From Trichodesmium sp050015995 (GTDB taxonomy: Bacteria; Cyanobacteriota; Cyanobacteriia; Cyanobacteriales; Microcoleaceae): DNA of 64,000 nt. The position numbers and the translations under genes are program-made. How positions within the stretch are numbered: the stretch's first letter is position 1; each line of letters starts with the position of its first letter. Shown piece after piece: positions 6,696 to 14,279 of this stretch. Under the pieces are notes generated by a model, which worked only from the letters and a program-made list of their open reading frames with translations, was not told where the DNA came from and searched no databases. The DNA lies in the NCBI RefSeq assembly GCF_050015995.1, contig NZ_JBNHEP010000107.1, forward strand, positions 62,001 to 126,000, in the 5' to 3' direction.

Positions 6696-7814
6696 CTACT
6701 GATGCACATAGTTTTCCAAATTCACAGCAGCGTTAAAGTCTCTGTCAGCAGTAAAACCGCAGTTGCTGCATTCATAAGTTCTCTTATGTAATGGCATTTT
6801 CTGTTTCTGTCCACAGTGAGAACACAATTGAGAACTTGGATAAAATCTATCGGCTATTACTAACTTTGAACCATACCAATCACACTTGTACGATAGCTGA
6901 CGCTTAAACTCATAAAAACCACAGTCTGCTATGGCACTTGCCAGCTTGTGGTTTTTGAGCATACCACTCACATTCAAATCCTCTATCGCTATGGTGCTGT
7001 GGTTTTTAGCTAACCAAGTCGTGATTTTATGGAGTGCGTCGGCTCTGATATCAGCTACTTTTTTGTAAGCTTTTGCTAGTTTTTTTACGGCTTTAGCTCT
7101 GTTTTTGGAGCCTGGATCTTTTTTATTGATACGGCGTTGATAACGAGTTAATCGTTTTTTAGCTTGTTTGTAGGCTTTGACGTTAGCATAGGTTGTTCCA
7201 TCACTACAAGTTGCTAGAGTATTTATGCCTACATCTACACCGATAACAGCTCGTTTGCTTGGTGCGCATTCCCTTGCGCCTGTCGGCGACGCGGGGTCGC
7301 ATCCGCTTTTAGGAGTAGGTTTGGGCTGACATTCATATTTAAAACTAATGTACCAATCACCCGCGCGTTTGGATATTCTCACATTTTTCACTGGCACAGA
7401 AGGTAAGATTTCATAAGTTTTTACTATTCCTATTCTGGGTAATTGTATGTAATTTCCTTGAATAATTTTAATACTACCTTCTAAATAGAAACTGTCTTTT
7501 CCCCCCTTTTTCTTAAACTTAGGAAATCCACGTTTGGGAATAGTTAAAAAGTTTTTAAATGCCCTTTCTAAATCTCTTAATGCCTGTTGAGGGGCACATT
7601 TTGAGACTTCATAATACCAGGGATTTTGACTTTTAACTTCAGCAACCAAACGTCTATGCAAAGTGATAGAACTAGGCCGTTTCTTGGTTTCTTCAGACTC
7701 AGAAATACAAGTTGCTAATCCCCAATTATAAGCATGACGAGCTACACCTGCGTGTTTAGCAAGTATGGTTTTTTGTTTATTATTAACTTTGAGTTTAGTC
7801 CTTATTGATTTCAT
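6696..7814 (-). CDS. tnpB: TnpB RNA-guided nuclease (IS200/IS605 family)
   Basis: This 372-residue protein has the complete TnpB architecture: an N-terminal helix-turn-helix start (MKSIRTKLKVNNKQKTIL), an OB/WED-like part, and a C-terminal RuvC nuclease with a zinc ribbon. The three RuvC acidic residues are visible in 'GVDVGINTLAT', 'IAIEDLNVSGM' and 'TADRDFNAAVN'. The zinc ribbon cysteines are in 'CSHCGQKQKMP' and 'YECSNCGF'. It looks intact. One oddity is about 15 extra residues (SGCDPASPTGARECAPS) just before the first RuvC motif, encoded by a GC-rich palindromic repeat at 7258-7307 that keeps the frame. The gene sits between two truncated genes (CHAT remnant and xisH remnant). Confidence 0.92.
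   Translation of the reverse strand: MKSIRTKLKVNNKQKTILAKHAGVARHAYNWGLATCISESEETKKRPSSITLHRRLVAEVKSQNPWYYEVSKCAPQQALRDLERAFKNFLTIPKRGFPKFKKKGGKDSFYLEGSIKIIQGNYIQLPRIGIVKTYEILPSVPVKNVRISKRAGDWYISFKYECQPKPTPKSGCDPASPTGARECAPSKRAVIGVDVGINTLATCSDGTTYANVKAYKQAKKRLTRYQRRINKKDPGSKNRAKAVKKLAKAYKKVADIRADALHKITTWLAKNHSTIAIEDLNVSGMLKNHKLASAIADCGFYEFKRQLSYKCDWYGSKLVIADRFYPSSQLCSHCGQKQKMPLHKRTYECSNCGFTADRDFNAAVNLENYVHQ
7258..7307. repeat. GC-rich palindromic repeat inserted in frame in tnpB
   Basis: About 48-50 bases, much richer in G+C than the surroundings, containing GGTGCGCATTCCCTTGCGCC and then GGCGACGCGGGGTCGC. It adds about 16 codons to tnpB without a stop or frameshift. GC-rich palindromic segments of similar style occur at 19675-19757 and 49019-49081, not necessarily the same family. 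Confidence 0.65.
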
Positions 7815-7853
7815 TTGATTGTTTTTGTTGACACTCCTAGCAGTTCTGCTGCT

Positions 7854-8187
7854 TCAGGTATAATTAAAGTTGTTATAAGTAATCAGAGGTACGGCTAAAT
7901 AAAGTATTCGGTCAGGTTCCTTCTGTTTTAGTGCTACCCGATAATTAATAAATTGTCCCAAGGCAATATGAAATTCATAAATAGCTGATGATTTTCCTAA
8001 GAAAATCTTAATTTCAACTACTATCTTTTGATTATCTTTATTCTGCCCAATAAGTTGTTCTCCACCGAGGTTAATAGACATATCTACACGACCAAAACTA
8101 ACAAATAATGGGTCATGGGTGATTGAGCATCCATCTTTATATTAGAGCATTTTTAACTTCCTGATGAAAAAAATCCCTGGCTGACAT
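7854..8187 (-). pseudogene. Truncated, frameshifted xisH
   Basis: The segment closely matches the intact xisH at 5228-5647 from its ATG (8187) to about residue 110. A small indel near 8130-8145 (CATCTTTATATTAGAGC against CATCTTTTATTAGAGC) breaks the frame, and the 3' third is missing where the tnpB element starts. No xisI follows. The copy shares even the upstream bases with the intact gene, so it arose by duplication of the xisHI locus or by recombination with a close relative. Confidence 0.85.
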
Positions 8188-8314
8188 TGGTTTTTTTTAT
8201 GCTTATTATAGGAATCCTAAATCGTCCAGTAGTCCAGTAGGGTGCGTTAGACGGCCTAAATTTAGACGATGAAAGGGATTTAGCAATCCGTCGTAACGCA
8301 CGATTTTAGGTGTG

Positions 8315-10621
8315 TTAGTCCACTACTGAACTACAAACTACTCTACTTTGCCCTTGCACCTGTTCTTGGAGTTTTATCAGGAAACGGGCAAACTTTGCTG
8401 CGTCGCGATAGCTCTCCAGCATAGTATTAGATACTTTAAAAATTTCAGACCAGCTTAATGTTGAATAAATCGCATAGTCAGCATTTGAATATGCTGGCCT
8501 TGATAAGATTTTGCGATCGGTTAGCAAGATGCCGTCTTTAGCATTGTGATTTCCGCTAGTATCTATTAAAGCCAGAATTTTTTCTCCCGGATCGAGATAG
8601 CCATATCTATGTATGGCATTGGAAAGCTTGTCCAGAGGAATCGCAGGGGCTAGATAGACGTCTTCGTGTTCGTAGTTTTTGGGCAAATTTTTTTGAACGA
8701 AAGGAACCAAGGGATCGTCACTGGGTTCGGTTAACATATAAGCACGAGATTCTAGCTCCTTTAAAATATCGCCCTTTGACTTTTTGCCTTTGAGAACTGA
8801 CCAAACAGCAAAGCCAGTACCAAGGGCAATCAAAGCCACACCGCCAGTCATAATGCTTAATCCACCGAGAGCCGAGATGGTAGTAGTAATCGCTGCCGCT
8901 CCCGATAGAGAACCTGCCACACCCAAGGCGCCAGCACCAGTCCAAATAGCAACGGCTACAGTTGCACTGGTTAAAACTCCTACTGTTCCTGCAATTCCCA
9001 AATTTACATAGTCTTTTCCGTCCATTCGAGTTAGCAGAGCCACCGATAGCAGTCCGGCAGCTCCAATTAAGGCAGCACCACCAGTTACTACTACCAAGCC
9101 ACCCAACATTCCCAAACCTCCAGCAGCAACAGAGCCGCCTCCTAAAGTAGCTAAAGTTGCAGTGGTAGTCGCACCGCCACTTAAGCTACTGATAGCAACG
9201 CCCGTTCCCGCTTTTGCTCCCAAGACGCTGAGAGTGCTTGTTATTGTTGGCACTAATGCTGCTGCTGCTGATGCTACATCTTTCTCTTGAATAACTAGCC
9301 CAACAAGTGCAAGAGAGGCAGATCGGTATGTTGGAGGAATGTCAGCTTTTGCGATGAGCCATTCCATCAATTTAGCCGCTATAAGTTTTGCATATTTAGC
9401 AAAGTCTTTTTCTTCTGCTTTTTCCTCTGCTTCGCTCAAATCGCTGTGGAATTTAGCTACTGCGTACTGGACAACTTTGCTCTCAGTTTGTTCGTTTGAC
9501 TCGCCCTTAACAGCTAGACTGTAAGCCAGATTGTAGATATACTTTTCCTTGTCCGTGAGTTTGTTGCTGCTCTCGATCGCCTCCTGAAGAGGATCATTTT
9601 GCGAGTCGCTTTTTTCACCTAAAACCCTGGCTAATAAATAAAGCGTTTTGCTGGTTTCTGAAATGTCAGAATTTTCTATAAATCCATCTAGGAATTCTAA
9701 GGTTTTTTCCTCTCCGTCAGAAATTTTCTCGCCATTGCGAACTTTCTCCCAAACCGATAAATAGTCATCCTCTTTTTGACCGCTCAGTTTTTCCTTAATC
9801 AACTCAACGATGATAAAGTCTACGGTAACTGCCTTAGATTTAGCGCTTGCCGTTAAGTAAACTTGCTTGAGTTGCTCGGGAAGATTAGAACCAGCAACAA
9901 TAGCATTCAAATCTGTTAATGCTGCAAAATCTGGTACTGGTTCGCCAGCGCGAACGTATTGGTAAGTTCCTTTGATGCACTTTTTCTTCCCCTTGTTTAA
10001 CTTAGATTTTGCCAAGGTATCTACGATCGCCTCTTCTATTCCTTTCAAACGAGAATTGTTACTGGCGATCGAATACCGTTGGCTAATGTCTTCATCTAGT
10101 TTGGCAGATTCCATTACATAATCGAGCAAGTCTAATGCTACTAAATCTCGAACAAACTTACCATTTTCCAAAGATTGGTAAATGGCATTGCAACGGTCTT
10201 TCGTCAGTTCCTTCTTAATGAAGTTAGCTTGATTTATTTCTCCGTAAATACTGTCACCAGTTGTTCCGTTGGGATCGTAAAGAGTATGACAAATTAGAGT
10301 CACGTCGTTTCCTTTAAGACCGACGCCTTTAACTGTCAACTTGGAGTTTTCCTTCAGTCGTCTGGGAATCTTAACCTTAATAGTATACCCCGATCGCAAA
10401 GTAACACTTTGACTTCCACCCCATCGAGCATTTTCAACAGGAACGAAAATTTGATACTTTTCTTCAAAGTTACTATTTACCGTATCCGCACTAGCACTCT
10501 TAGTTGCCTCTGGTAATAGTTCCATCGCTGCTAAAGAGACAACGCCAGCAGCCGACAGTTTCATAAAACCTCTGCGATTTAGCTGGGAAATATTCCCATC
10601 GCTCATTTCAGTATTGGACAT
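8315..10621 (-). CDS. Tat-signal protein with DnaJ-C-like segment, glycine-rich membrane hairpins and a PH-like C-terminus; function unknown
   Basis: I do not recognise this 768-residue protein as a named family. Residues 15-45 form a twin-arginine export signal (NRRGFMKLSAAGVVSLAA, then cleavable ASA). Residues 75-115 (VKIPRRLKENSKLTVKGVGL) resemble the substrate-binding C-terminal domain of DnaJ. Residues 120-430 are charged and helical. Residues 445-640 are Gly/Ala/Thr-rich hydrophobic stretches that could form several membrane hairpins, with internal similarity (GGxxxxTGGxALI occurs twice). Residues 660-768 look like a small beta-rich, PH-like domain (GEKILALIDTSGNHNAKDG, LLTDRKILS). It is transcribed divergently from the gene at 10684, with 62 bases between starts, which suggests shared regulation. 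Export of a membrane-inserting protein by Tat would be unusual. Confidence 0.6.
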   Translation of the reverse strand: MSNTEMSDGNISQLNRRGFMKLSAAGVVSLAAMELLPEATKSASADTVNSNFEEKYQIFVPVENARWGGSQSVTLRSGYTIKVKIPRRLKENSKLTVKGVGLKGNDVTLICHTLYDPNGTTGDSIYGEINQANFIKKELTKDRCNAIYQSLENGKFVRDLVALDLLDYVMESAKLDEDISQRYSIASNNSRLKGIEEAIVDTLAKSKLNKGKKKCIKGTYQYVRAGEPVPDFAALTDLNAIVAGSNLPEQLKQVYLTASAKSKAVTVDFIIVELIKEKLSGQKEDDYLSVWEKVRNGEKISDGEEKTLEFLDGFIENSDISETSKTLYLLARVLGEKSDSQNDPLQEAIESSNKLTDKEKYIYNLAYSLAVKGESNEQTESKVVQYAVAKFHSDLSEAEEKAEEKDFAKYAKLIAAKLMEWLIAKADIPPTYRSASLALVGLVIQEKDVASAAAALVPTITSTLSVLGAKAGTGVAISSLSGGATTTATLATLGGGSVAAGGLGMLGGLVVVTGGAALIGAAGLLSVALLTRMDGKDYVNLGIAGTVGVLTSATVAVAIWTGAGALGVAGSLSGAAAITTTISALGGLSIMTGGVALIALGTGFAVWSVLKGKKSKGDILKELESRAYMLTEPSDDPLVPFVQKNLPKNYEHEDVYLAPAIPLDKLSNAIHRYGYLDPGEKILALIDTSGNHNAKDGILLTDRKILSRPAYSNADYAIYSTLSWSEIFKVSNTMLESYRDAAKFARFLIKLQEQVQGQSRVVCSSVVD

Positions 10622-10683
10622 AATTCCTCTAAAGTTAGTGTTGAGACTGAATTTATCCTAATCCTAATTTAGCATCTGGATGT
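10622..10683. promoter_or_regulatory. Short divergent intergenic region, presumed bidirectional promoter
   Basis: Only 62 bases separate the two divergent starts. AT-rich sequence with TTAGCATCTGGATGT is present but I cannot assign -10/-35 boxes with confidence. The call is positional. Confidence 0.35.
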
Positions 10684-11958
10684 ATGGCTACTCCTAACAA
10701 TAAAACTCGTCATCCAACCAATAGCATCGCCGAACTAAAAAACCAAATCGAAGCCAAACTCAAAGATTCATCGGGCAAAATTCAAACAGGAAATCTCGGA
10801 CAAACTTGGTTAGTTTTAGCCGAATTAGCTAACAACAAAAACCCTGAAGAAATCGCCAAACAATGCTGCGAAAAATTAAATCTTGGCTTCGACTGGGAAA
10901 AAGATTTGCAAGGTCAAGGAAAACTGTTAGGAGGAACAATCTTTGAATTACGACAATACGGCATTACCATGTCAGAAAAAATAGATTTTTCCTCACCACC
11001 AACTATTAAACAAATCCAGACAAATAATCATCTGATAATTTCTCTCTATCCCAACGAACAAACTGCCAAAAAAGCAGCAGAATTTAACTTTGATTTGCTC
11101 CGTTTACTTTGTTACCTGCACAAGATTTTGTGGGCGTATGCTCAGAGTCGCTATCTGAAAGAATTACTCAAAAAATCTGCCATAGAAATTCAAGAATATA
11201 TCCAAGAAATCCAGAAATATCAAAACCCTAGTTTAAATCTCAAACCACTACAAAAAATATTAGTAGAATCTCAAAAAACTTTATCTGACTATTCAATTAA
11301 CTTAGGCTATTTCGACAGTCAAATCCGCACCATAGAAATTAATCTGCTCAACTACCAAATACGCTTAGATATAATCAGAGAAAAAGCCACATCAAAAGCC
11401 GTCGAAAATCTATTACCAGAAAACATTCCCACTCCAATTTCCCAACTTTCCAAACTAACAATAAATGGAGAATATATTTCATCAATATTAGCTCGTTTGA
11501 TAACCACCCCCGGAGTCACAACCGACCTCAAATTTCTCGAAAAATTCCCTCAAGAAATAACCGAAAAATATCTGCTACAAATGCAAAAAGATTATGCCAA
11601 TCTCAGCCCCAAATTAAAACTATTAGAAGACCTAATAAACTCCATTCGTGGGATCACAGAAATAGAACAAGCAGAGAGCGATCGCCACTTTCAAGAACTT
11701 GTCGCCATTCTCGGTGTGGGATTAGGTGCAGGTGCCAGCGTTGCCTCCATTTCTGGTCATTTTCCTTATGTCAATAGTAGTACCAGAGCTAGTCATCATC
11801 CAGTAGGCAAATTTCTGTCTAAATATTCAGTACCCGAACCCTGGTTAGCACCAGGAATCTCAATTATATTTAGTTTGGGTGCCAGCATTATTGGTATAGT
11901 GGGAGTTAAACTATGGTGGAAGATAACGAAAAAACGAAAGCAAAATTCTCGGCAATAA
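10684..11958 (+). CDS. Helical protein with two C-terminal membrane segments; function unknown
   Basis: This 424-residue protein matches no family I can name. Residues 1-130 are mixed and hydrophilic. Residues 130-350 are long charged helices with coiled-coil character (KEIQEYIQEIQKY, LRLLCYLHKILWAYAQSR). Residues 345-370 and 390-412 are hydrophobic (VAILGVGLGAGASVASISG and PGISIIFSLGASIIGIVGV) and end in a positively charged tail (KKRKQNSRQ), so the C-terminus is probably anchored in the membrane with the helical body in the cytoplasm. The topology recalls CorA-like and other helical-body, two-helix-anchor proteins, but no signature motif is present. It forms a divergent pair with the Tat protein at 8315. 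Confidence 0.6.
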   Translation: MATPNNKTRHPTNSIAELKNQIEAKLKDSSGKIQTGNLGQTWLVLAELANNKNPEEIAKQCCEKLNLGFDWEKDLQGQGKLLGGTIFELRQYGITMSEKIDFSSPPTIKQIQTNNHLIISLYPNEQTAKKAAEFNFDLLRLLCYLHKILWAYAQSRYLKELLKKSAIEIQEYIQEIQKYQNPSLNLKPLQKILVESQKTLSDYSINLGYFDSQIRTIEINLLNYQIRLDIIREKATSKAVENLLPENIPTPISQLSKLTINGEYISSILARLITTPGVTTDLKFLEKFPQEITEKYLLQMQKDYANLSPKLKLLEDLINSIRGITEIEQAESDRHFQELVAILGVGLGAGASVASISGHFPYVNSSTRASHHPVGKFLSKYSVPEPWLAPGISIIFSLGASIIGIVGVKLWWKITKKRKQNSRQ

Positions 11959-12009
11959 CTAAAAATATTAGAGTAGTAGGGCGTCTATTTCAGTGGGTAA
12001 GTTTGAGCA

Positions 12010-12796
12010 ACTCAAAACCTCTCCCCCAACCCCTCTCCTACTCCGAGAGGGGAGTAATGAGATTGTAGGTTGGGTTGAGGAACGAAACCCAACACCAATA
12101 AATTAGCGTTTGGTTTGTGGGCAGTTAGTTGTTTTCAGTTTGAAAGAGACCTCTCCCCCAACCCCTCTCCTACTCCGAGAGGGGAGTAATGAGATTGTAG
12201 GTTNNNNNNNNNNNNNNNNNNNNNNNNNNNNNNNNNNNNNNNNNNNNNNNNNNNNNNNNNNNNNNNNNNNNNNNNNNNNNNNNNNNNNNNNNNNNNNNNN
12301 NNNGTTGTTTTCAGTTTGAAAGAGACCTCTCCCCCAACCCCTCTCCTACTCCGAGAGGAGAGAAGCTCCCCCTAGGGGGTCGGGGGGTTAGGTTTTACCC
12401 AATGATTGTGGGTAAAGAGCGAGTCAATGAAGACCTCTCCCCCAACCCCTCTCCTACTCCGAGAGGAGAGAAGCTCCCCCTTCTCTTGCAGGGAAGGGGG
12501 TCGGGGGGTTAGGTTTTAGCCTAGACGCGCTAGACGTTGCATCCAAGGTCCCTACAGGGTTTGCTAATGTTGGGTTTCACTATCGTTCTACCCAACCTAC
12601 ATTTCTATACCCAAGTCATTGCGACTGTAACGGAGTGGAAGGAAGCAATCTCAGGGGTGCGCGGAGATTGCTTCCTATCGTCGAATGACGATTGTTCAAC
12701 CGGATTTTATATAACGTTCCTACAGGTGTTGCTAATGTTGGGTTTCACTATCGTTCTACCCAACCTACATTTCTGGTGTTGTCTATAAAAACATTA
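12010..12796. repeat. Repeat block around the assembly gap
   Basis: No gene is present. The block holds at least four copies of ACCTCTCCCCCAACCCCTCTC with its complementary GAGAGGGGAG/GGGGGTTAGG partners, three fragments of the GTAGGTTGGGTTGAG element, and one GAAGCAATC hairpin (12613-12700). GTTGTTTTCAGTTTGAAAG plus the CTCTCCCCC element occurs on both sides of the N run, implying a tandem array that did not assemble. Confidence 0.85.
12204..12303. other. Scaffold gap of 100 N
   Basis: Exactly 100 undetermined bases, a conventional placeholder, so the true length is unknown. Flanking repeats explain the break. Confidence 0.98.
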
Positions 12797-13420
12797 TTAA
12801 TGCTCAAAAATATCCTTATACTGTAATAAATCTAATCCCACAAACACAGGTAAACATTCAAAACATTGCTGTGCTAACTCCCATCTTTCCTCACGTTTTA
12901 ACATCCCAATTAACTTCTCCCTAACACTCAATAAATACCGCACATCATTAGCAGCATAACTTAATTGTTCCTCTGTTAAATTCTCTGCATTTCCCCAGTC
13001 AGAACTTTGAGCAGATTTATCTAACTCTACTTTTTCTAACTCCATTACTAACTCTTTTAAACCATGTTTACCTGTATAAGTTCGTGCTAACTTACTAGCA
13101 ATTTTTGTACAGAAAATTGGGGAAACTTTAATATCTAAATGATGCTGTAACATTGCTACATCAAACCTGGCAAAATGAAATATTTTAACTACGCCAGTTG
13201 CCTCCATTAATTGTTTTAAATTCGGCGCTTCTTGTTGCCCTTTTTCAATACGAATAGCTGTAACTTTGCCTTTATTATCACATAACTGGACTAAACATAA
13301 GCGATCGCGCGATGGTAATAATCCCATTGTTTCTGTATCAACTGCAATACTATCAGCTTGCAAATAATCAGATAACATAGCCTCGGTTAAATCGCGATCG
13401 CATACTTGAAAATCACTCAT
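12797..13420 (-). CDS. RNase D-like 3'-5' exonuclease (DEDDy)
   Basis: This 207-residue protein consists of one DnaQ/RNase D-type exonuclease domain and lacks the HRDC domains of E. coli RNase D, as is usual in cyanobacteria. The catalytic set is visible: Asp and Glu in 'IAVDTETMGL', Asp in 'FHFARFDVAML', and Tyr/Asp in 'LSYAANDVRYLL'. It would trim RNA 3' ends, for example in tRNA maturation. The start is the ATG at 13420. It stands alone, followed by the repeat block. Confidence 0.9.
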   Translation of the reverse strand: MSDFQVCDRDLTEAMLSDYLQADSIAVDTETMGLLPSRDRLCLVQLCDNKGKVTAIRIEKGQQEAPNLKQLMEATGVVKIFHFARFDVAMLQHHLDIKVSPIFCTKIASKLARTYTGKHGLKELVMELEKVELDKSAQSSDWGNAENLTEEQLSYAANDVRYLLSVREKLIGMLKREERWELAQQCFECLPVFVGLDLLQYKDIFEH

Positions 13421-13596
13421 TACTCACCTAATAATTACTAAGATTTTTCTAGACTTAGCAATTATACATTAGAAAGTAACAAGTATTGGGTGCAGAAGGC
13501 CAATGATTTTCCATTGCTTAAAAATTCATGTATACCAGTCGCCATTACTGGCAGCGATCGCTTTTTGGATAGGTAAAAGGAGATCGCCTTATTTCC

Positions 13597-13866
13597 CTAA
13601 ATTAACTCCGAAGCTTTAAGTCGTCCTTCCAAAGGTTCGTACTCATCCTCCAGCAACCAAAACTGAGCCTCATCATAATTATCGCTCTGAAAAATCAGAC
13701 GATAGCCTTCAGCAGGATCGTAAATGTGACACCTTCCGTCTGAAGCACCGAGCAACAAAAGTAGATAAGGAGGAGACAAAGCAGGATCTATCCATACTTC
13801 GCTAAATTGCCAATTATCTTTTACTAGGTCGAGTTCTGGGGATAACATGGTATTGGTTTTTGTCAT
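13597..13866 (-). CDS. Small acidic protein, second gene of an overlapping pair; unknown
   Basis: An 89-residue acidic, Trp/Leu-rich soluble protein (WQFSEVWIDPALSPPYLLLL, DEAQFWLLEDEYEP). It starts 53 bases inside the end of the preceding gene, so the two are co-translated. Size, acidity and arrangement are those of an immunity or antitoxin partner, but I recognise no family. Confidence 0.6.
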   Translation of the reverse strand: MTKTNTMLSPELDLVKDNWQFSEVWIDPALSPPYLLLLLGASDGRCHIYDPAEGYRLIFQSDNYDEAQFWLLEDEYEPLEGRLKASELI

Positions 13867-14152
13867 TTATTTTGATTTCGCCATAATAAAGTGCAATGCG
13901 ACTACCGTCAGGACTAATTCTATAACCAATGGGTTCTGCAAACAGCATTCCATAGCGGTCATATCCCCTAACAGTATCAGTAAACTCTCCTCTTTCAATT
14001 ATAGTCCGAGCAACCTGGTTCATAGTAGCTTCATCATTAAATACATGAGCTGCACGTCCTTTTCTCAAAAGTCTTTGCATTTGAGGAGTATCTGGCAAAT
14101 GCTTGGCAACCTGTGTGGAGTCAAGAACAATTGGACGATTAATTCCGCTCAT
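13814..14152 (-). CDS. Small basic protein, possible toxin-type domain; unknown
   Basis: A 112-residue protein with a basic C-terminus (YHVIPRTRPSKR) and the segments 'HVFNDEATMNQVARTI' and 'GYRISPDGSRIALYYGEIKI'. Such a layout (one His/Asn-rich helix followed by a beta-rich end) is similar to small nuclease domains found at the C-termini of polymorphic toxins, but here it is free-standing. It is the first gene of an overlapping pair with 13597. I cannot name a family or catalytic residues with confidence. Confidence 0.6.
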   Translation of the reverse strand: MSGINRPIVLDSTQVAKHLPDTPQMQRLLRKGRAAHVFNDEATMNQVARTIIERGEFTDTVRGYDRYGMLFAEPIGYRISPDGSRIALYYGEIKINDKNQYHVIPRTRPSKR

Positions 14153-14279
14153 TTAATTCGTTAATTGGTTTCTCTTTGTAATGATTATAGAGGATAAGTA
14201 GGTCTTTGATTTCAGAACTTCACGTTCTACTACTACTACAAATTCCCGACTTCTTGGCGATCGCTATCCCTAACTCCTT

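Larger units (their letters stand above)
6600..7850 (-). mobile_element. IS200/IS605-type element with tnpB only (IS1341-like)
   Basis: The element holds a single tnpB. Downstream of the gene, reading along the minus strand, there is 'CAGTGGTCTTCAGTGAAAC' then 'AGGAAGCTAGCTCTAAAGCT' (about 6603-6642), which resembles right ends of cyanobacterial IS605 elements with a small terminal hairpin. The left end probably lies near 7815-7855 (TTGACACTCC on the plus strand at 7829), where similarity to xisH starts. No tnpA is present, so it could move only with TnpA supplied elsewhere. By analogy with studied TnpB systems, a guide omega-RNA would span the end of tnpB and the right end (about 6600-6850). 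Exact boundaries are not certain. Confidence 0.7.
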
